Of a stretch of DNA of 64,000 nt, positions 35,119 through 44,242 are shown one piece after another (position 1 is the first letter of the stretch; each line of letters opens with the position of its first letter). This stretch comes from Nesterenkonia sandarakina (GTDB taxonomy: Bacteria > Actinomycetota > Actinomycetes > Actinomycetales > Micrococcaceae), in NCBI RefSeq assembly GCF_013410215.1, contig NZ_JACCFQ010000001.1, forward strand, positions 1,550,001-1,614,000, written 5' to 3'. The position numbers and the translations under genes are program-made. The notes beneath the pieces were generated by a model. That model was given only the letters and a program-made list of their open reading frames with translations, ran no database searches and had not been told where the DNA came from.

Positions 35119-36084
35119 ATGAGTACTGAGCACGACGCCGAGGCTCGCCCCGCGAACCCGGCCCGGCTGACCCTGGAATCCGGTCTCACGGTGCGCCCCT
35201 GGGCCGACGGTGATGACCTGAAGCTGCTCCAGGTCTGGGGAGACCCGGAGAACTCGATGCACCATCAGGACCGCAGCCTGCTGCGGCCCTCCTCCAACGA
35301 GCCCTGGTCCCGGTGCATCGTGGCCGAGGCGGATGGCCTGCCGGTGGCCGCAGCCACGATCTTCCGCTCCTCGCTGCACCCGGACCGGCTCTCCTTCTAC
35401 GCGGAGGTCGCCCCGGAGCACCGCCGCCGCGGAGTCGCCGCGCAGATGCTGCAGATCCTCGAGGCCGAGGTGCCCAACTGTGCGGTGCAGTCGCTGAAGG
35501 CGCGCGTGGCCAAGCGCTCCGCCGCCCAGTGCTTCCTCAAGGACAACGGCTTCACTAAGATCCAGGCCTCCCGCCAGGTGATCGTCCAGCCCGGCGCCAT
35601 CTCGCTGCCGGACCTGGACAGCGCCGGACTGGACCTCGAGGACCTCGCCACAGGCTCGGTGGAGCTGACCCAGATGGTCGCGGACTTCTACAACACCGTG
35701 CACACCTGGGACCGCGCCGAGATGACCATCGGCAAGGCCCAGCAGATGCTGCTCGGCCCGGAGACCGGAGCCTCCGGCGCCGTGGTGCTGCGCGACACCT
35801 CCGAGGGCGGGAACAACGCCATCCTGGCCTTTGCGATCAGCTACACCTCTGAGCGCACCGACGAGCCGGCCGACGTGCTGCTGGGCTGGAACACCGCCCT
35901 GGATGACTCCGACGCCGAGACCGCCTGCCGCGCGATGCTCGCGCTGCTGGCCGCGCACTTCCCGGTCAAGGTCGAGGTCGACGACGCCATGGGGCCGCTG
36001 AAGACCGTCACCGATGAGCTGATCGCCGCCGGGGACGCCGAGTACGACTTCGAGGCGCTGATCTACGCCAAAGACGCAGCCTGA
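35119..36084 (+). CDS. GNAT-family N-acetyltransferase
   Basis: The N-terminal half (residues about 15-150) is a GNAT domain with acetyl-CoA loop VAPEHRRRGVAAQMLQILEAEV. The C-terminal half has a weaker, GNAT-like pattern ending in PVKVEVDDAMGPLKTVTDELIAAGDAEYDFEALIYA, so a two-domain arrangement is possible. The substrate is unknown. I start at ATG 35119, with AAGGA six bases upstream; a GTG one codon earlier is in frame. dusB follows after 11 bases, so the two may share a transcript. Confidence 0.82.
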   Translation: MSTEHDAEARPANPARLTLESGLTVRPWADGDDLKLLQVWGDPENSMHHQDRSLLRPSSNEPWSRCIVAEADGLPVAAATIFRSSLHPDRLSFYAEVAPEHRRRGVAAQMLQILEAEVPNCAVQSLKARVAKRSAAQCFLKDNGFTKIQASRQVIVQPGAISLPDLDSAGLDLEDLATGSVELTQMVADFYNTVHTWDRAEMTIGKAQQMLLGPETGASGAVVLRDTSEGGNNAILAFAISYTSERTDEPADVLLGWNTALDDSDAETACRAMLALLAAHFPVKVEVDDAMGPLKTVTDELIAAGDAEYDFEALIYAKDAA

Positions 36085-36095
36085 GCGGGGAGCCC

Positions 36096-37325
36096 ATGAC
36101 CGCTGAGTCCACCGACACGCTCACCCGCGAGCCCGCCCAGAAGAGCGCTGCGACGGAAGCCGACGCCCGCACCGGGGCGCTGCTGCCGCCGCTGACCCTG
36201 GGCCCGATCACGGTGCAGACCCCGGTGGTGCTGGCCCCGATGGCCGGGATCACCAACACCGCCTTTCGCAGGCTCTGCCGGGACTACGGCGGCGGGCTCT
36301 TCGTCAACGAGATGGTCACCGCACGCGCCCTGGTGGAGCGCCGCCCGGAATCGCTGCGGATCATCAAGCACGAACCCGACGAGGTCCCACGATCGGTGCA
36401 GCTCTACTCGGTGGACCCGGTCACCACCGGGCATGCCGTGCGGATGCTGGTCGACGAGGGCCGCGCCGATCACATCGACATGAACTTCGGCTGCCCGGTG
36501 CCCAAGGTCACCCGTAAGGGCGGCGGCTCCGCGCTGCCCTGGAAGACCCGGCTCTTCGAGTCCATCGTCGCCACCGCCGTGCGGGAGGCCTCCAAGGGGA
36601 ACATCCCGGTCACGGTGAAGATGCGCAAGGGCATCGACGAGGACCACCTCACCTATATCGAGGCCGGTAGGATCGCCCGGGACTCCGGTGTGGCCGCCGT
36701 GGCCCTGCATGGGCGCACCGCCCGGCAGCACTACTCCGGTCAGGCCGACTGGTCCGCGATCGCCGCGCTGCGGGAATCCCTGCCCGACATCCCGGTGCTG
36801 GGCAATGGGGACATCTGGTCAGCAGAGGACGCCGTGGCGATGGTGGAGCAGACCGGGGTGGACGGCGTCGTCGTGGGCCGTGGCTGCCAGGGCCGGCCCT
36901 GGCTCTTCGGGGACCTCCAGGCCGCCTTCGAGGGTCGCGAGGAGCGGCACCGCCCGGATCTGCCGATGGTCTCCGCCACGCTGCTGCGTCACGCGCAGAT
37001 GCTGATCCCGTACTTCGACGGCGACGAGCGCAAGGCCATGCAGGACATCCGCAAGCACGTGGCCTGGTACTTCAAGGGCTACGCCGTGGGGTCCCAGCTG
37101 CGCACCCAGCTGGTCGCCGTGGAGTCGATGGCCCAGCTCGAGGACCTGCTCGGGCAGCTGGATCAGACCCTGAGCTACCCCGGGGCCGACGCCGAGGGTC
37201 CGCGCGGCCGGGCCGGATCACCCAAGAAGGTCCACCTTCCCCAGGACTGGCTGGAGTCCCAGGAGCTCAACGAGGTGCAGCGCGAGATGATCCAGGCCGC
37301 AGAGGTCGACACCTCCGGCGGATAG
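36096..37325 (+). CDS. dusB: tRNA-dihydrouridine synthase DusB
   Basis: The enzyme reduces specific uridines in the tRNA D loop using FMN and NADPH. The 409 residues include the FMN-barrel start VLAPMAGITNTAFRRLCRDYGGGLFVNEM. The catalytic-cysteine segment is DMNFGCPVPKVTRKGGGSAL, followed by VKMRKGIDEDH, LHGRTARQHYSG and VLGNGDIWS. A GGGGAG lies ahead of the ATG. The end of the gene contains the predicted promoter of dgt. Confidence 0.95.
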   Translation: MTAESTDTLTREPAQKSAATEADARTGALLPPLTLGPITVQTPVVLAPMAGITNTAFRRLCRDYGGGLFVNEMVTARALVERRPESLRIIKHEPDEVPRSVQLYSVDPVTTGHAVRMLVDEGRADHIDMNFGCPVPKVTRKGGGSALPWKTRLFESIVATAVREASKGNIPVTVKMRKGIDEDHLTYIEAGRIARDSGVAAVALHGRTARQHYSGQADWSAIAALRESLPDIPVLGNGDIWSAEDAVAMVEQTGVDGVVVGRGCQGRPWLFGDLQAAFEGREERHRPDLPMVSATLLRHAQMLIPYFDGDERKAMQDIRKHVAWYFKGYAVGSQLRTQLVAVESMAQLEDLLGQLDQTLSYPGADAEGPRGRAGSPKKVHLPQDWLESQELNEVQREMIQAAEVDTSGG

Positions 37326-37328
37326 GGT
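37323..37328 (+). promoter_or_regulatory. Candidate -10 element (TAGGGT), leaderless dgt
   Basis: TAGGGT starts on the dusB stop codon and ends eight bases before the dgt ATG. There is no Shine-Dalgarno sequence. Confidence 0.35.
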
Positions 37329-37335
37329 TGGACCC

Positions 37336-38658
37336 ATGAGCGCGCAGAACGTGGAGCGAGTAGAGGGCGGATACGCCGCCCTGAGGCCGGGATACACCGA
37401 GGCCGATGAGGCCCGCTGGGTGCCCGAGCACGGGAAGTCCGTCTACCGCTCCAGCTTCGAGCGCGACCGGGCGCGGCTGCTGCACTCCTCGGCGCTGCGC
37501 CGGCTCGGCGCCAAGACCCAGGTGGTCTCGCCCGACGTTGACGACTTCTCCCGCACCCGGCTGACCCACTCGCTGGAGGTCGCCCAGGTGGGCCGGGACC
37601 TGGGCCGGCTGCTGGGCTGCGACCCCGACGTCGTCGACGCCGCCTGCCTCTCCCATGACCTGGGACACCCGCCCTTCGGACACAACGGGGAGACCGTGCT
37701 CAACGCGCTGGCCGCCCCGCACGGCGGGTTCGAGGGCAACGCGCAGACGCTGCGGCTGCTGACCCGGCTGGAGACCAAGCGCTTCCACTCCGACGGCCGC
37801 TCCGCGGGGCTGAACCTGACCCGGGCTTCCCTGGACGCCGCGGTGAAGTATCCATGGCGCGCCCATGAGGCGCCGATCCTGCCCGATGGCAGCCGCAGCG
37901 CGAAGTTCGGCGCCTATGAGGACGACGTCGAGGTCTTCGACTGGATCCGGGACGGCGTGACGGGCCGGCGCAAGTCCATGGAGGCCCAGGTGATGGACGC
38001 CGCCGATGACATCGCGTATTCGGTGCATGACATCGAGGACGGCGTGGTCAACGGCCGGTTCCAGCTGAAGTTCCTCACCGATCCGCTGCAGCGCCGTCGC
38101 GTGGTCCAGACCACCCACGACTGGTATTTGCCCGAGACGGACCCGGCCCGGATCGAGGCCGCCCTGGATCGGCTCGCCTCCGCGGACTCCTGGGTGGGGG
38201 AGTCCGACGGCTCCCGGCGCGCGCTGGCCGCGTTGAAGAACATGACCAGCGAGCTGATCGGCCGGTTCTCCCACGCCATCTTCGCCGCCACCCGTGAGGC
38301 CTATGGGGACCGTCCGCTGGTCCGCCACGAGGCTGACCTGGTGGTGCCCGATGAGACGGTGGAGGAGGTCTCGCTGATGAAGGGGATCGCGGCGACCTAC
38401 ATCATGGCCTCCCGGGAGCAGAAGCCGGTCTACGCCCGGCAGCGCGAGGTCATCGAGGGCCTCTACGGGCTGCTCGTCGAGACCGGGGACCAGTTCCTGG
38501 AGCCGCCCTTCCAGGCGGACTTCCACGCCGCCGGCGACGAGTCCGCCCGGCAGCGCGCGATCATCGACCAGATCGCCTCGCTCACCGACGGCGCGGCGCT
38601 GGAGTGGTACGCCACCCTGGTCCACGGCCGCCCGGTCTTCAACCGCCTCTTCGCCTGA
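37336..38658 (+). CDS. dgt: Deoxyguanosinetriphosphate triphosphohydrolase (dGTPase, HD domain)
   Basis: dGTPase releases triphosphate from dGTP and related dNTPs. The 440-residue protein has the HD-domain metal ligands H78 in TRLTHSLEVAQVGRDLGR and H107/D108 in SHDLGHPPFGHNGE, with a further Asp in AADDIAYSVHDIED. The N-terminal YRSSFERDRARLLHSSALRRLGAKTQV is characteristic of the family. In many actinobacteria this gene lies just before dnaG, as here; only the short minus-strand ybaK gene intervenes. Confidence 0.95.
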   Translation: MSAQNVERVEGGYAALRPGYTEADEARWVPEHGKSVYRSSFERDRARLLHSSALRRLGAKTQVVSPDVDDFSRTRLTHSLEVAQVGRDLGRLLGCDPDVVDAACLSHDLGHPPFGHNGETVLNALAAPHGGFEGNAQTLRLLTRLETKRFHSDGRSAGLNLTRASLDAAVKYPWRAHEAPILPDGSRSAKFGAYEDDVEVFDWIRDGVTGRRKSMEAQVMDAADDIAYSVHDIEDGVVNGRFQLKFLTDPLQRRRVVQTTHDWYLPETDPARIEAALDRLASADSWVGESDGSRRALAALKNMTSELIGRFSHAIFAATREAYGDRPLVRHEADLVVPDETVEEVSLMKGIAATYIMASREQKPVYARQREVIEGLYGLLVETGDQFLEPPFQADFHAAGDESARQRAIIDQIASLTDGAALEWYATLVHGRPVFNRLFA

Positions 38659-38694
38659 CCCCCGCCCCTCAACGCCGGGGGAGGTGGGGGAGGG

Positions 38695-39192
38695 TTATTT
38701 GCCGATGTCGCCGACGACGACGTCGAAGGCCGCGAACAGCTCATCGGCCTCCACGAAGAGGTTCAGGTCCTGCTCCCCGGCTCCCATGGCGATCCGCCCG
38801 GAGATCGAGGCGTCCGCATAGATCGGCCAGGTCTGGCCCTCAGGGGTGCGCGCGCCGAAGGGCGTGATCGTGCCCGGGTGGTACCCGGTGGCCGCCACAG
38901 CCTCCTCCGGGGCGGTCATCGACATCTTCTTCATCCCGGCCAGCCGGCGCAGCTTTGCCCAGTCCACCTGCTTGTCCCCAGGGATCAGCGCCACCACATA
39001 GCTGTGCTCGGAGGCGGACTGGGTGAGCTTGGCCTTGGCGACCAGGGTCTTCACGATCTCCCGCGGCGCGACCCCGAGATTCTCGGCGGCCTCCTCCAAG
39101 CTGGAGGCGGGTCCGCGCTGGACGAATTCAAGGGTCACGGCGCGGGCGTCGGCGTCGGCCTGGACCCGGGCGCGTCCGGAAAGCTCAGTCAT
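38695..39192 (-). CDS. YbaK/EbsC-family aminoacyl-tRNA deacylase
   Basis: The 165-residue protein matches the YbaK/ProX editing-domain family, which hydrolyses mischarged Cys- or Ala-tRNA-Pro. Family features are SLEEAAENLGVAPREIVKTLVAK, VVALIPGDKQVDWAKLRRLAGMKKM and the glycine-rich HPGTITPFG. I start at ATG 39192, where conserved sequence begins. TAGGCT ends eight bases upstream on the minus strand. It is convergent with dgt across a 36-base G/C-rich gap that shows no convincing terminator. Confidence 0.88.
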   Translation of the reverse strand: MTELSGRARVQADADARAVTLEFVQRGPASSLEEAAENLGVAPREIVKTLVAKAKLTQSASEHSYVVALIPGDKQVDWAKLRRLAGMKKMSMTAPEEAVAATGYHPGTITPFGARTPEGQTWPIYADASISGRIAMGAGEQDLNLFVEADELFAAFDVVVGDIGK

Positions 39193-39199
39193 GTTCCCC

Positions 39200-39205
39200 A
39201 GCCTA
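39200..39205 (-). promoter_or_regulatory. Candidate -10 element (TAGGCT), leaderless ybaK-type gene
   Basis: On the minus strand TAGGCT ends eight bases before the ATG at 39192. No ribosome-binding site is present. Confidence 0.35.
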
Positions 39206-39278
39206 GCCAGAGAACCGACCCTCTGCCCGGTCCCTGCACAGGCGCGCTGAGGGCGGGCAAGCATTTGGCCGTGCCGAG

Positions 39279-39284
39279 TAGATT
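39279..39284 (+). promoter_or_regulatory. Candidate -10 element (TAGATT), leaderless dnaG
   Basis: TAGATT ends seven bases before the dnaG ATG, with no Shine-Dalgarno sequence in between. The predicted first base of the mRNA is the A of the start codon. Confidence 0.45.
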
Positions 39285-39290
39285 AGAGCC

Positions 39291-41231
39291 ATGGCCGGAC
39301 TGATCAAACGCGAAGACATCGACGCCGTCCGTGAGCGCGCGGACCTTCGCGAGGTGGTCGAACAGTATGTGACGCTCAAGGGTGCCGGCATCGGCTCATG
39401 GAAGGGCCTGTGCCCGTTCCACGATGAACGTTCTCCCAGCTTCCACATCCGCCCCCAGGTCGGCACCTTCCACTGCTTCGGCTGCGGCGAGTCCGGGGAC
39501 GTGATCGCGTTCCTGATGGGCATGGACCACACCAGCTTCCAGGAGACCGTGGAGAAGCTGGCCGGCCGCGTCGGCATCGAGCTGCGTTACGAGGACGGCG
39601 GGAAAGGACCCGATAAGGCGGAGATCGGGCGCCGCCAGCGGCTGCTGGATGCGCACAAGATCGCCGACGAGTTCTTCCAGGCGGCGCTGCAGAGCCCCGA
39701 GGCGCAGCCCGCCCGCGAGATGCTCACCGGCCGCGGCTTCACCCGGGAGCACGCCGCCCAGTTCTCCGTGGGTTACGCCCCCAAGGGGTGGGACAACCTG
39801 CTCAAACATCTGCGCGCCAAGGGCTTCACCGAGGAGGAGCTCACCGAGACCGGCATGTTCTCCTCCGGTGGACGTGGGATCTATGACCGCTTCCGCGGCC
39901 GACTGATGTGGCCGATCCGCAACATGACCGGGAACACCGTGGGCTTCGGCGGACGGCACCTCTACGAGGATGACAAGGGCCCGAAGTACCTGAACTCGCC
40001 TGAGACCGCGATCTATAAGAAGTCCCAGGTGCTCTACGGGATCGAACACGCCAAACGCCACGTCGCCAAGCAGCGCCAGCTGGTGGTCGTGGAGGGCTAC
40101 ACCGACGTCATGGCCTGCCACGTGGCCGGGGTGGAGACCGCGGTGGCGACCTGCGGCACGGCGTTCGGCGAGGGCCACGTGCGGATCGCGCGCCGACTGA
40201 TCTCCGATGAGGGCGGCGCGGGCGAGGTCATCTTCACCTTCGACGGTGACGCCGCCGGTCAACAGGCGGCGCTGAAGGCGTTCAAGGAGGACCACATGTT
40301 CCTCGCCAAGACCTTCATCGCGGTGGGCCCCGAGGGCATGGACCCCTGTGACATCCGCCAGCACCGCGGAGACGACGCGGTCCGCGAGCTGATCAGCTCC
40401 AAGACGCCGCTCTTCGAGTTCGCGATCCGGGCCAAGCTGCGCGAATTCGACCTGAACACCATCGAGGGTCGGGTCGGTGCGCTGCGCGCCACCGCCCCGA
40501 TCGTGGGTGGGATCAAGGACCCGGCGCTGCGCCCGGCCTACACCCGGGAACTGGCCGGCTGGCTGGGCGCCGAGATGGACGACGTCAATCGGGCGGTGGC
40601 CTATGCGCAGAAGCATCAGCCCTCACCGCATCAGGAGGCGGAGAAGGGCTCCGGTACCGGCCAGGGGCACCAGTCTGCGGGGCATCAGGGACAGGGCGCG
40701 CACGGGCAGTCGGAGCCGGGGGAGCCGCTGCGCCGCAGCGCGCCGGGATATCCACGCCCGGACACCCGCGATCCGGCGGTGCTGATGGAGCGCCAGGCGC
40801 TGGAGGTGATCCTGCAACACCCCACCCATCTCACCGCGGAGCAGTGGGAGGAGATCTTCACGGTGCGCTTCACCGCCCCGGCGCACCAGGCCATCCACGA
40901 CGGCGTGCGCATCGCCGCAGCCTCGGCCTCGGATCCGCGCAACTGGGTCCAGGCGGTGCGCGAGGAGGTGCCGGAGCCGATCAAGTCCTTCGTCTCCGAG
41001 CTTGCCGTGACCGCGCTGCCCACCAACAGCGATGAACACCTCGAGAAGTACTGCCAGTCGATCCTGAACCGGCTGGTCGAGCTGAAGATCACCCACCAGA
41101 AGGCGAACCTGCTGGGCCGGCTGCAGCGCATGGACCCGGCCCAGAACCCGCAGGAGCATCAAGCGCTGAACCGTGAGCTGATGGAGCTGGAGCTGCGCCG
41201 TCGCGCGCTGCGGGAGGCGGAATGGGGGTGA
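39291..41231 (+). CDS. dnaG: DNA primase DnaG
   Basis: DnaG makes RNA primers at the replication fork. The 646 residues show the zinc-binding CHC2 domain (C41, H44, C62, C65 in LCPFHDERSPSFHIRPQVGTFHCFGCGESGD). The polymerase core contains YDRFRGRLMWPIRNMTGNTVGFGGR. The TOPRIM fold has VVVEGYTDVMACHVAGVETAVATCGTAF and FTFDGDAAGQ. A Gln/Gly-rich linker leads to the helicase-binding C-terminus. All catalytic positions look intact. Confidence 0.97.
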   Translation: MAGLIKREDIDAVRERADLREVVEQYVTLKGAGIGSWKGLCPFHDERSPSFHIRPQVGTFHCFGCGESGDVIAFLMGMDHTSFQETVEKLAGRVGIELRYEDGGKGPDKAEIGRRQRLLDAHKIADEFFQAALQSPEAQPAREMLTGRGFTREHAAQFSVGYAPKGWDNLLKHLRAKGFTEEELTETGMFSSGGRGIYDRFRGRLMWPIRNMTGNTVGFGGRHLYEDDKGPKYLNSPETAIYKKSQVLYGIEHAKRHVAKQRQLVVVEGYTDVMACHVAGVETAVATCGTAFGEGHVRIARRLISDEGGAGEVIFTFDGDAAGQQAALKAFKEDHMFLAKTFIAVGPEGMDPCDIRQHRGDDAVRELISSKTPLFEFAIRAKLREFDLNTIEGRVGALRATAPIVGGIKDPALRPAYTRELAGWLGAEMDDVNRAVAYAQKHQPSPHQEAEKGSGTGQGHQSAGHQGQGAHGQSEPGEPLRRSAPGYPRPDTRDPAVLMERQALEVILQHPTHLTAEQWEEIFTVRFTAPAHQAIHDGVRIAAASASDPRNWVQAVREEVPEPIKSFVSELAVTALPTNSDEHLEKYCQSILNRLVELKITHQKANLLGRLQRMDPAQNPQEHQALNRELMELELRRRALREAEWG

Positions 41232-41269
41232 GCCTGCGGCCCGCGCACCCCGGTCCGGCACCAGCCGAC

Positions 41270-41309
41270 TTCGAGGCAAGCACCAGGCTTGATAGCGTGT
41301 TGCCTCGAA
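41270..41309. promoter_or_regulatory. Inverted repeat around the predicted ppc promoter
   Basis: TTCGAGGCAA (41270-41279) and TTGCCTCGAA (41300-41309) are perfect 10-base arms with a 20-base spacer. TAGCGT (41293-41298) in the spacer is a good -10 candidate with a start near 41305, so the arms would cover the -35 and the start site. This looks like an operator. No T-run follows, which argues against a terminator. Confidence 0.55.
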
Positions 41310-41423
41310 CACAGTGAGCGCAGCCACGCCGCAGGCGTCGCCGCCGAGGATCAAGCACAACAGCAGGACAAGTTCATCAGCGTGACGATGGGGTCACGTG
41401 AAGCATCCGAGAAGGAGATTCAC

Positions 41424-44129
41424 ATGCCCCAGGAAACACCCTCTGCCGCGCAGACCAGCTCACCGGCCACCGGCAGCATCACCCGGGTCCAGGCCACCCA
41501 TGAGGTGCCCGAGGCGATGCGCCGCGACGTCGGTCTGCTCGGTGGCCTGCTGGGCCAGGTGCTCAAGGAGTACGGCTCCGAAGGCCTGCTCGACGACGTC
41601 GAGGCGCTGCGCGAACTGACCATCGCCGCCCTGGAGGACACCAGCGGGGAGACTCTGGTGCGCGCCGAGGAGCTGGTCTCCTCCTTCTCCGCGGAACGGG
41701 CCAAAGAGGTCGCCCGCGCCTTCACCTCCTACTTCCTGCTGGCGAACCTGGCCGAGGAGCAGCACCGGGTGCGGACTCTGCGCACCCGCGACGGCGAGCT
41801 CCCGCTGGCCCAGCAGCAGCCCACCGACTCGGTGGCAGCGGCCTTCACCCACCTCGCCCAGGAGGTCGGCGAGCGCGAGGCCGAGCGCCGGCTCAAGGAG
41901 CTGCGCTTCCACCCGGTGCTCACGGCGCACCCCACCGAGGCCCGACGCAACGCGATCACCGCCTCGGTGCGCCGCATCGGGGCGCTGCTGGAGGTGCGTG
42001 ATGATCCCCGGGTGGGCCCCACCGAGCTGGCGAAGAACCGCCGCGAGCTCCTCGAGGAGATCGACAACATGTGGCGCACCGCGCAGCTGCGCGTCTCCAG
42101 CCCGTCACCGCTGGACGAGGTCCGCACCGCCCTGGGGATCTTCGACTCCTCCTTCTCCTCGGTGTTCACCCAGGCCTACCGCCGGATGGACGACTGGCTC
42201 CAGGGGGAGGCCTCAGGAGCCCAGGCGCCGAAGGCGCCGGCCTTCATCCGGCTGGGCTCCTGGATCGCCGGTGACCGGGACGGCAACCCCAATGTCACCG
42301 CGACCATCACGCGCAAGGCCGTGGCGCAGGCCGCCGACCGGGTCCTGGCCGACCTCGAAGAGCGGTCCCGGCGCACCGGCATGTCGCTGACCCTTGATGA
42401 CCGCTACACCCCGCCCAGCCCCAAGCTCGAGGCGCTGTGGAACCGGCTGCGCCAGCTCTCCGAGGAGCTCACCGAGCAGGCCGCCCAGCATTCCCCGGGC
42501 GAGCCGCACCGTCAGGTGCTGCTGGCGATCACCGGACGCATCCAGGCCACCCGGGAGCGCAACGCGGACCTCGCCTACGCGGTCCCCGAAGAGCTGATCA
42601 CCGATCTGCGTGTGGTCCAGGACTCGCTGGTGGAGGCCGGTGCCAAGCGCGCGGCCTACGGAGACCTGCAGGAACTGATCTGGCAGGTCCAGACCTTCGG
42701 CTTCCACCTCGCCGAGCTCGAGGTCCGCCAGCATTCCAAGGTGCACGCCCAGACCCTGGCCTGGCTCGAGGACCCCGCCTCGGTGGAGAAGATGGCCGTG
42801 CCCGGAGAAGAGGTGCTGGAGACCTTCCGCGCCATCGCCTCGGTGCAGCAGCGCTACGGCGTGGACGCCGCCCGACGCTATATCGTCTCCTTCACCCAGT
42901 CCGCGCAGAACCTCGCCGATGTCTACACGCTGGCGGAGAAGGCACTCGGCGGGCCCGAGAACGCGCCGGTGCTCGACGTCATCCCGCTCTTCGAGACCTA
43001 TGAGGACCTGCGCAACGCCCCGCAGATCCTCGAGGAGATGCTGACCCACCCGGCCGTGCAGGCGCGCCTGGAGCAGACCGGCCGGCGCATGGAGGTCATG
43101 CTGGGCTACTCGGACTCCGCCAAGGACGTCGGCCCGGTCTCCGCCACCCTCGCGCTCTATGAGGCCCAGGAGAAGATCTCCGCCTGGGGGATCAAGCACG
43201 AGATCACGTTGACCCAGTTCCATGGGCGCGGCGGCGCGCTGGGCCGCGGCGGCGGACCCGCGAACCGGGCGATCCTGGCCCAGCCCCCGCATTCGGTGGA
43301 CCTGCGCTTCAAGGTCACCGAGCAGGGCGAGGTGATCTCCGCCCGCTACGGCAACCCGGAGATCGCGCTGCGCCACATCGAGCAGGTCGCCGCCGCCACG
43401 CTGATGGCCTCGGCGCCCTCCACCGAACGGCGCAACGCCGAGGCCGCCCAGCGCTACGCCGGGCTGGCCGAGAAGATGGATGCGGTCTCCCGGGAGCGGT
43501 TCCACGGCCTGGTCAACGCCGAGGGCTTCGCACCCTGGTTCGCCGAGGTCACCCCGCAGGACGAGGTCGGGCTGCTCGCCATCGGCTCCCGTCCGGCCAA
43601 GCGTGGACTCTCCGTGGAGTCCCTGGAGGACCTGCGCGCGATCCCGTGGAACTTCGCCTGGGGTCAGGCGCGGATCAACCTCACCGGCTGGTACGGACTG
43701 GGCAGCGCCCTGGAATCGGTGCAGGACCTGGAGCAGCTGCGTCAGGCCTACGCCGACTGGCCGCTGTTCCGGGCGCTGATCGACAACATCGAGATGTCCC
43801 TGGCCAAGACCGACCGGCGCATCGCCGAGCGCTACCTGGCGCTGGGGGATCGCGCGGATCTCACCGCGGTGGTCCTCGAGGAGTTCGACCTGACCTCGAA
43901 ATGGGTGCTCGCGATCACCGACCAGGATCGTCTGCTGCAGAAGCACCGGGTGCTCGGTAGGGCCGTGCAGCTGCGCAACCCCTATGTCGACGCGCTCTCG
44001 CTGATCCAGCTGCGCGCCCTGCGGGTGCTGCGTTCCGGCAAGCTCACCGATGATCAGATCGATGATCCGCGCAACCTGCTGCTGATCACCCTCAAGGGAG
44101 TGGCCGCCGGCCTGCAGAACACCGGCTGA
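41424..44129 (+). CDS. ppc: Phosphoenolpyruvate carboxylase
   Basis: The enzyme carboxylates PEP to oxaloacetate, replenishing the TCA cycle. I start at ATG 41424 because GAAGGAGA is placed eight bases upstream, giving 901 residues, the normal size. Signatures are the catalytic-His segment RFHPVLTAHPTEARRNAI, then LGSWIAGDRDGNPNVT, VMLGYSDSAKDVGP, FHGRGGALGRGGGPANRAI and the C-terminal LITLKGVAAGLQNTG. The 192 bases upstream carry an inverted repeat around a likely promoter, so expression may be controlled. A 75-bp repeat lies just downstream. Confidence 0.97.
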   Translation: MPQETPSAAQTSSPATGSITRVQATHEVPEAMRRDVGLLGGLLGQVLKEYGSEGLLDDVEALRELTIAALEDTSGETLVRAEELVSSFSAERAKEVARAFTSYFLLANLAEEQHRVRTLRTRDGELPLAQQQPTDSVAAAFTHLAQEVGEREAERRLKELRFHPVLTAHPTEARRNAITASVRRIGALLEVRDDPRVGPTELAKNRRELLEEIDNMWRTAQLRVSSPSPLDEVRTALGIFDSSFSSVFTQAYRRMDDWLQGEASGAQAPKAPAFIRLGSWIAGDRDGNPNVTATITRKAVAQAADRVLADLEERSRRTGMSLTLDDRYTPPSPKLEALWNRLRQLSEELTEQAAQHSPGEPHRQVLLAITGRIQATRERNADLAYAVPEELITDLRVVQDSLVEAGAKRAAYGDLQELIWQVQTFGFHLAELEVRQHSKVHAQTLAWLEDPASVEKMAVPGEEVLETFRAIASVQQRYGVDAARRYIVSFTQSAQNLADVYTLAEKALGGPENAPVLDVIPLFETYEDLRNAPQILEEMLTHPAVQARLEQTGRRMEVMLGYSDSAKDVGPVSATLALYEAQEKISAWGIKHEITLTQFHGRGGALGRGGGPANRAILAQPPHSVDLRFKVTEQGEVISARYGNPEIALRHIEQVAAATLMASAPSTERRNAEAAQRYAGLAEKMDAVSRERFHGLVNAEGFAPWFAEVTPQDEVGLLAIGSRPAKRGLSVESLEDLRAIPWNFAWGQARINLTGWYGLGSALESVQDLEQLRQAYADWPLFRALIDNIEMSLAKTDRRIAERYLALGDRADLTAVVLEEFDLTSKWVLAITDQDRLLQKHRVLGRAVQLRNPYVDALSLIQLRALRVLRSGKLTDDQIDDPRNLLLITLKGVAAGLQNTG

Positions 44130-44148
44130 CCCCTTCCCCTTCCCCTCT

Positions 44149-44223
44149 GCGTTTTACCTCCCCCTACGTGTCCTACCGGCCGGACGGTGCCGCCGGTAGG
44201 ACACGTAAGCCCCGGTAGAACGC
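44149..44223. repeat. 75-bp palindromic intergenic repeat, copy 2
   Basis: Bounded by GCGTTTTACC and GGTAGAACGC with ACGGT at the exact centre. TACGTGTCCTACCGGC (44165-44180) and its perfect complement (44192-44207) form a 16-base-pair stem with an 11-base loop. It lies between ppc and the S9 peptidase gene and might also act as a ppc terminator, though no T-run follows. Confidence 0.88.
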
Positions 44224-44230
44224 TGGTGGC

Positions 44231-44236
44231 TAGGAT
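44231..44236 (+). promoter_or_regulatory. Candidate -10 element (TAGGAT), leaderless S9 peptidase gene
   Basis: TAGGAT ends seven bases before the ATG at 44243, just outside repeat copy 2. No Shine-Dalgarno sequence is visible. Confidence 0.45.
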
Positions 44237-44242
44237 TGGGGG

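Noticed and set aside
38659-38694. G/C-rich run between the convergent dgt and ybaK genes as a terminator
   Set aside because: The C- and G-runs can pair only in several poor registers and no T-run follows, so I do not call it.
42213-43946. 577-codon minus-strand frame inside ppc, and similar long antisense frames inside the S9 peptidase gene, dnaG and glyS
   Set aside because: Each is opposite a clearly conserved gene and has shadow-frame composition; none has a plausible start signal.
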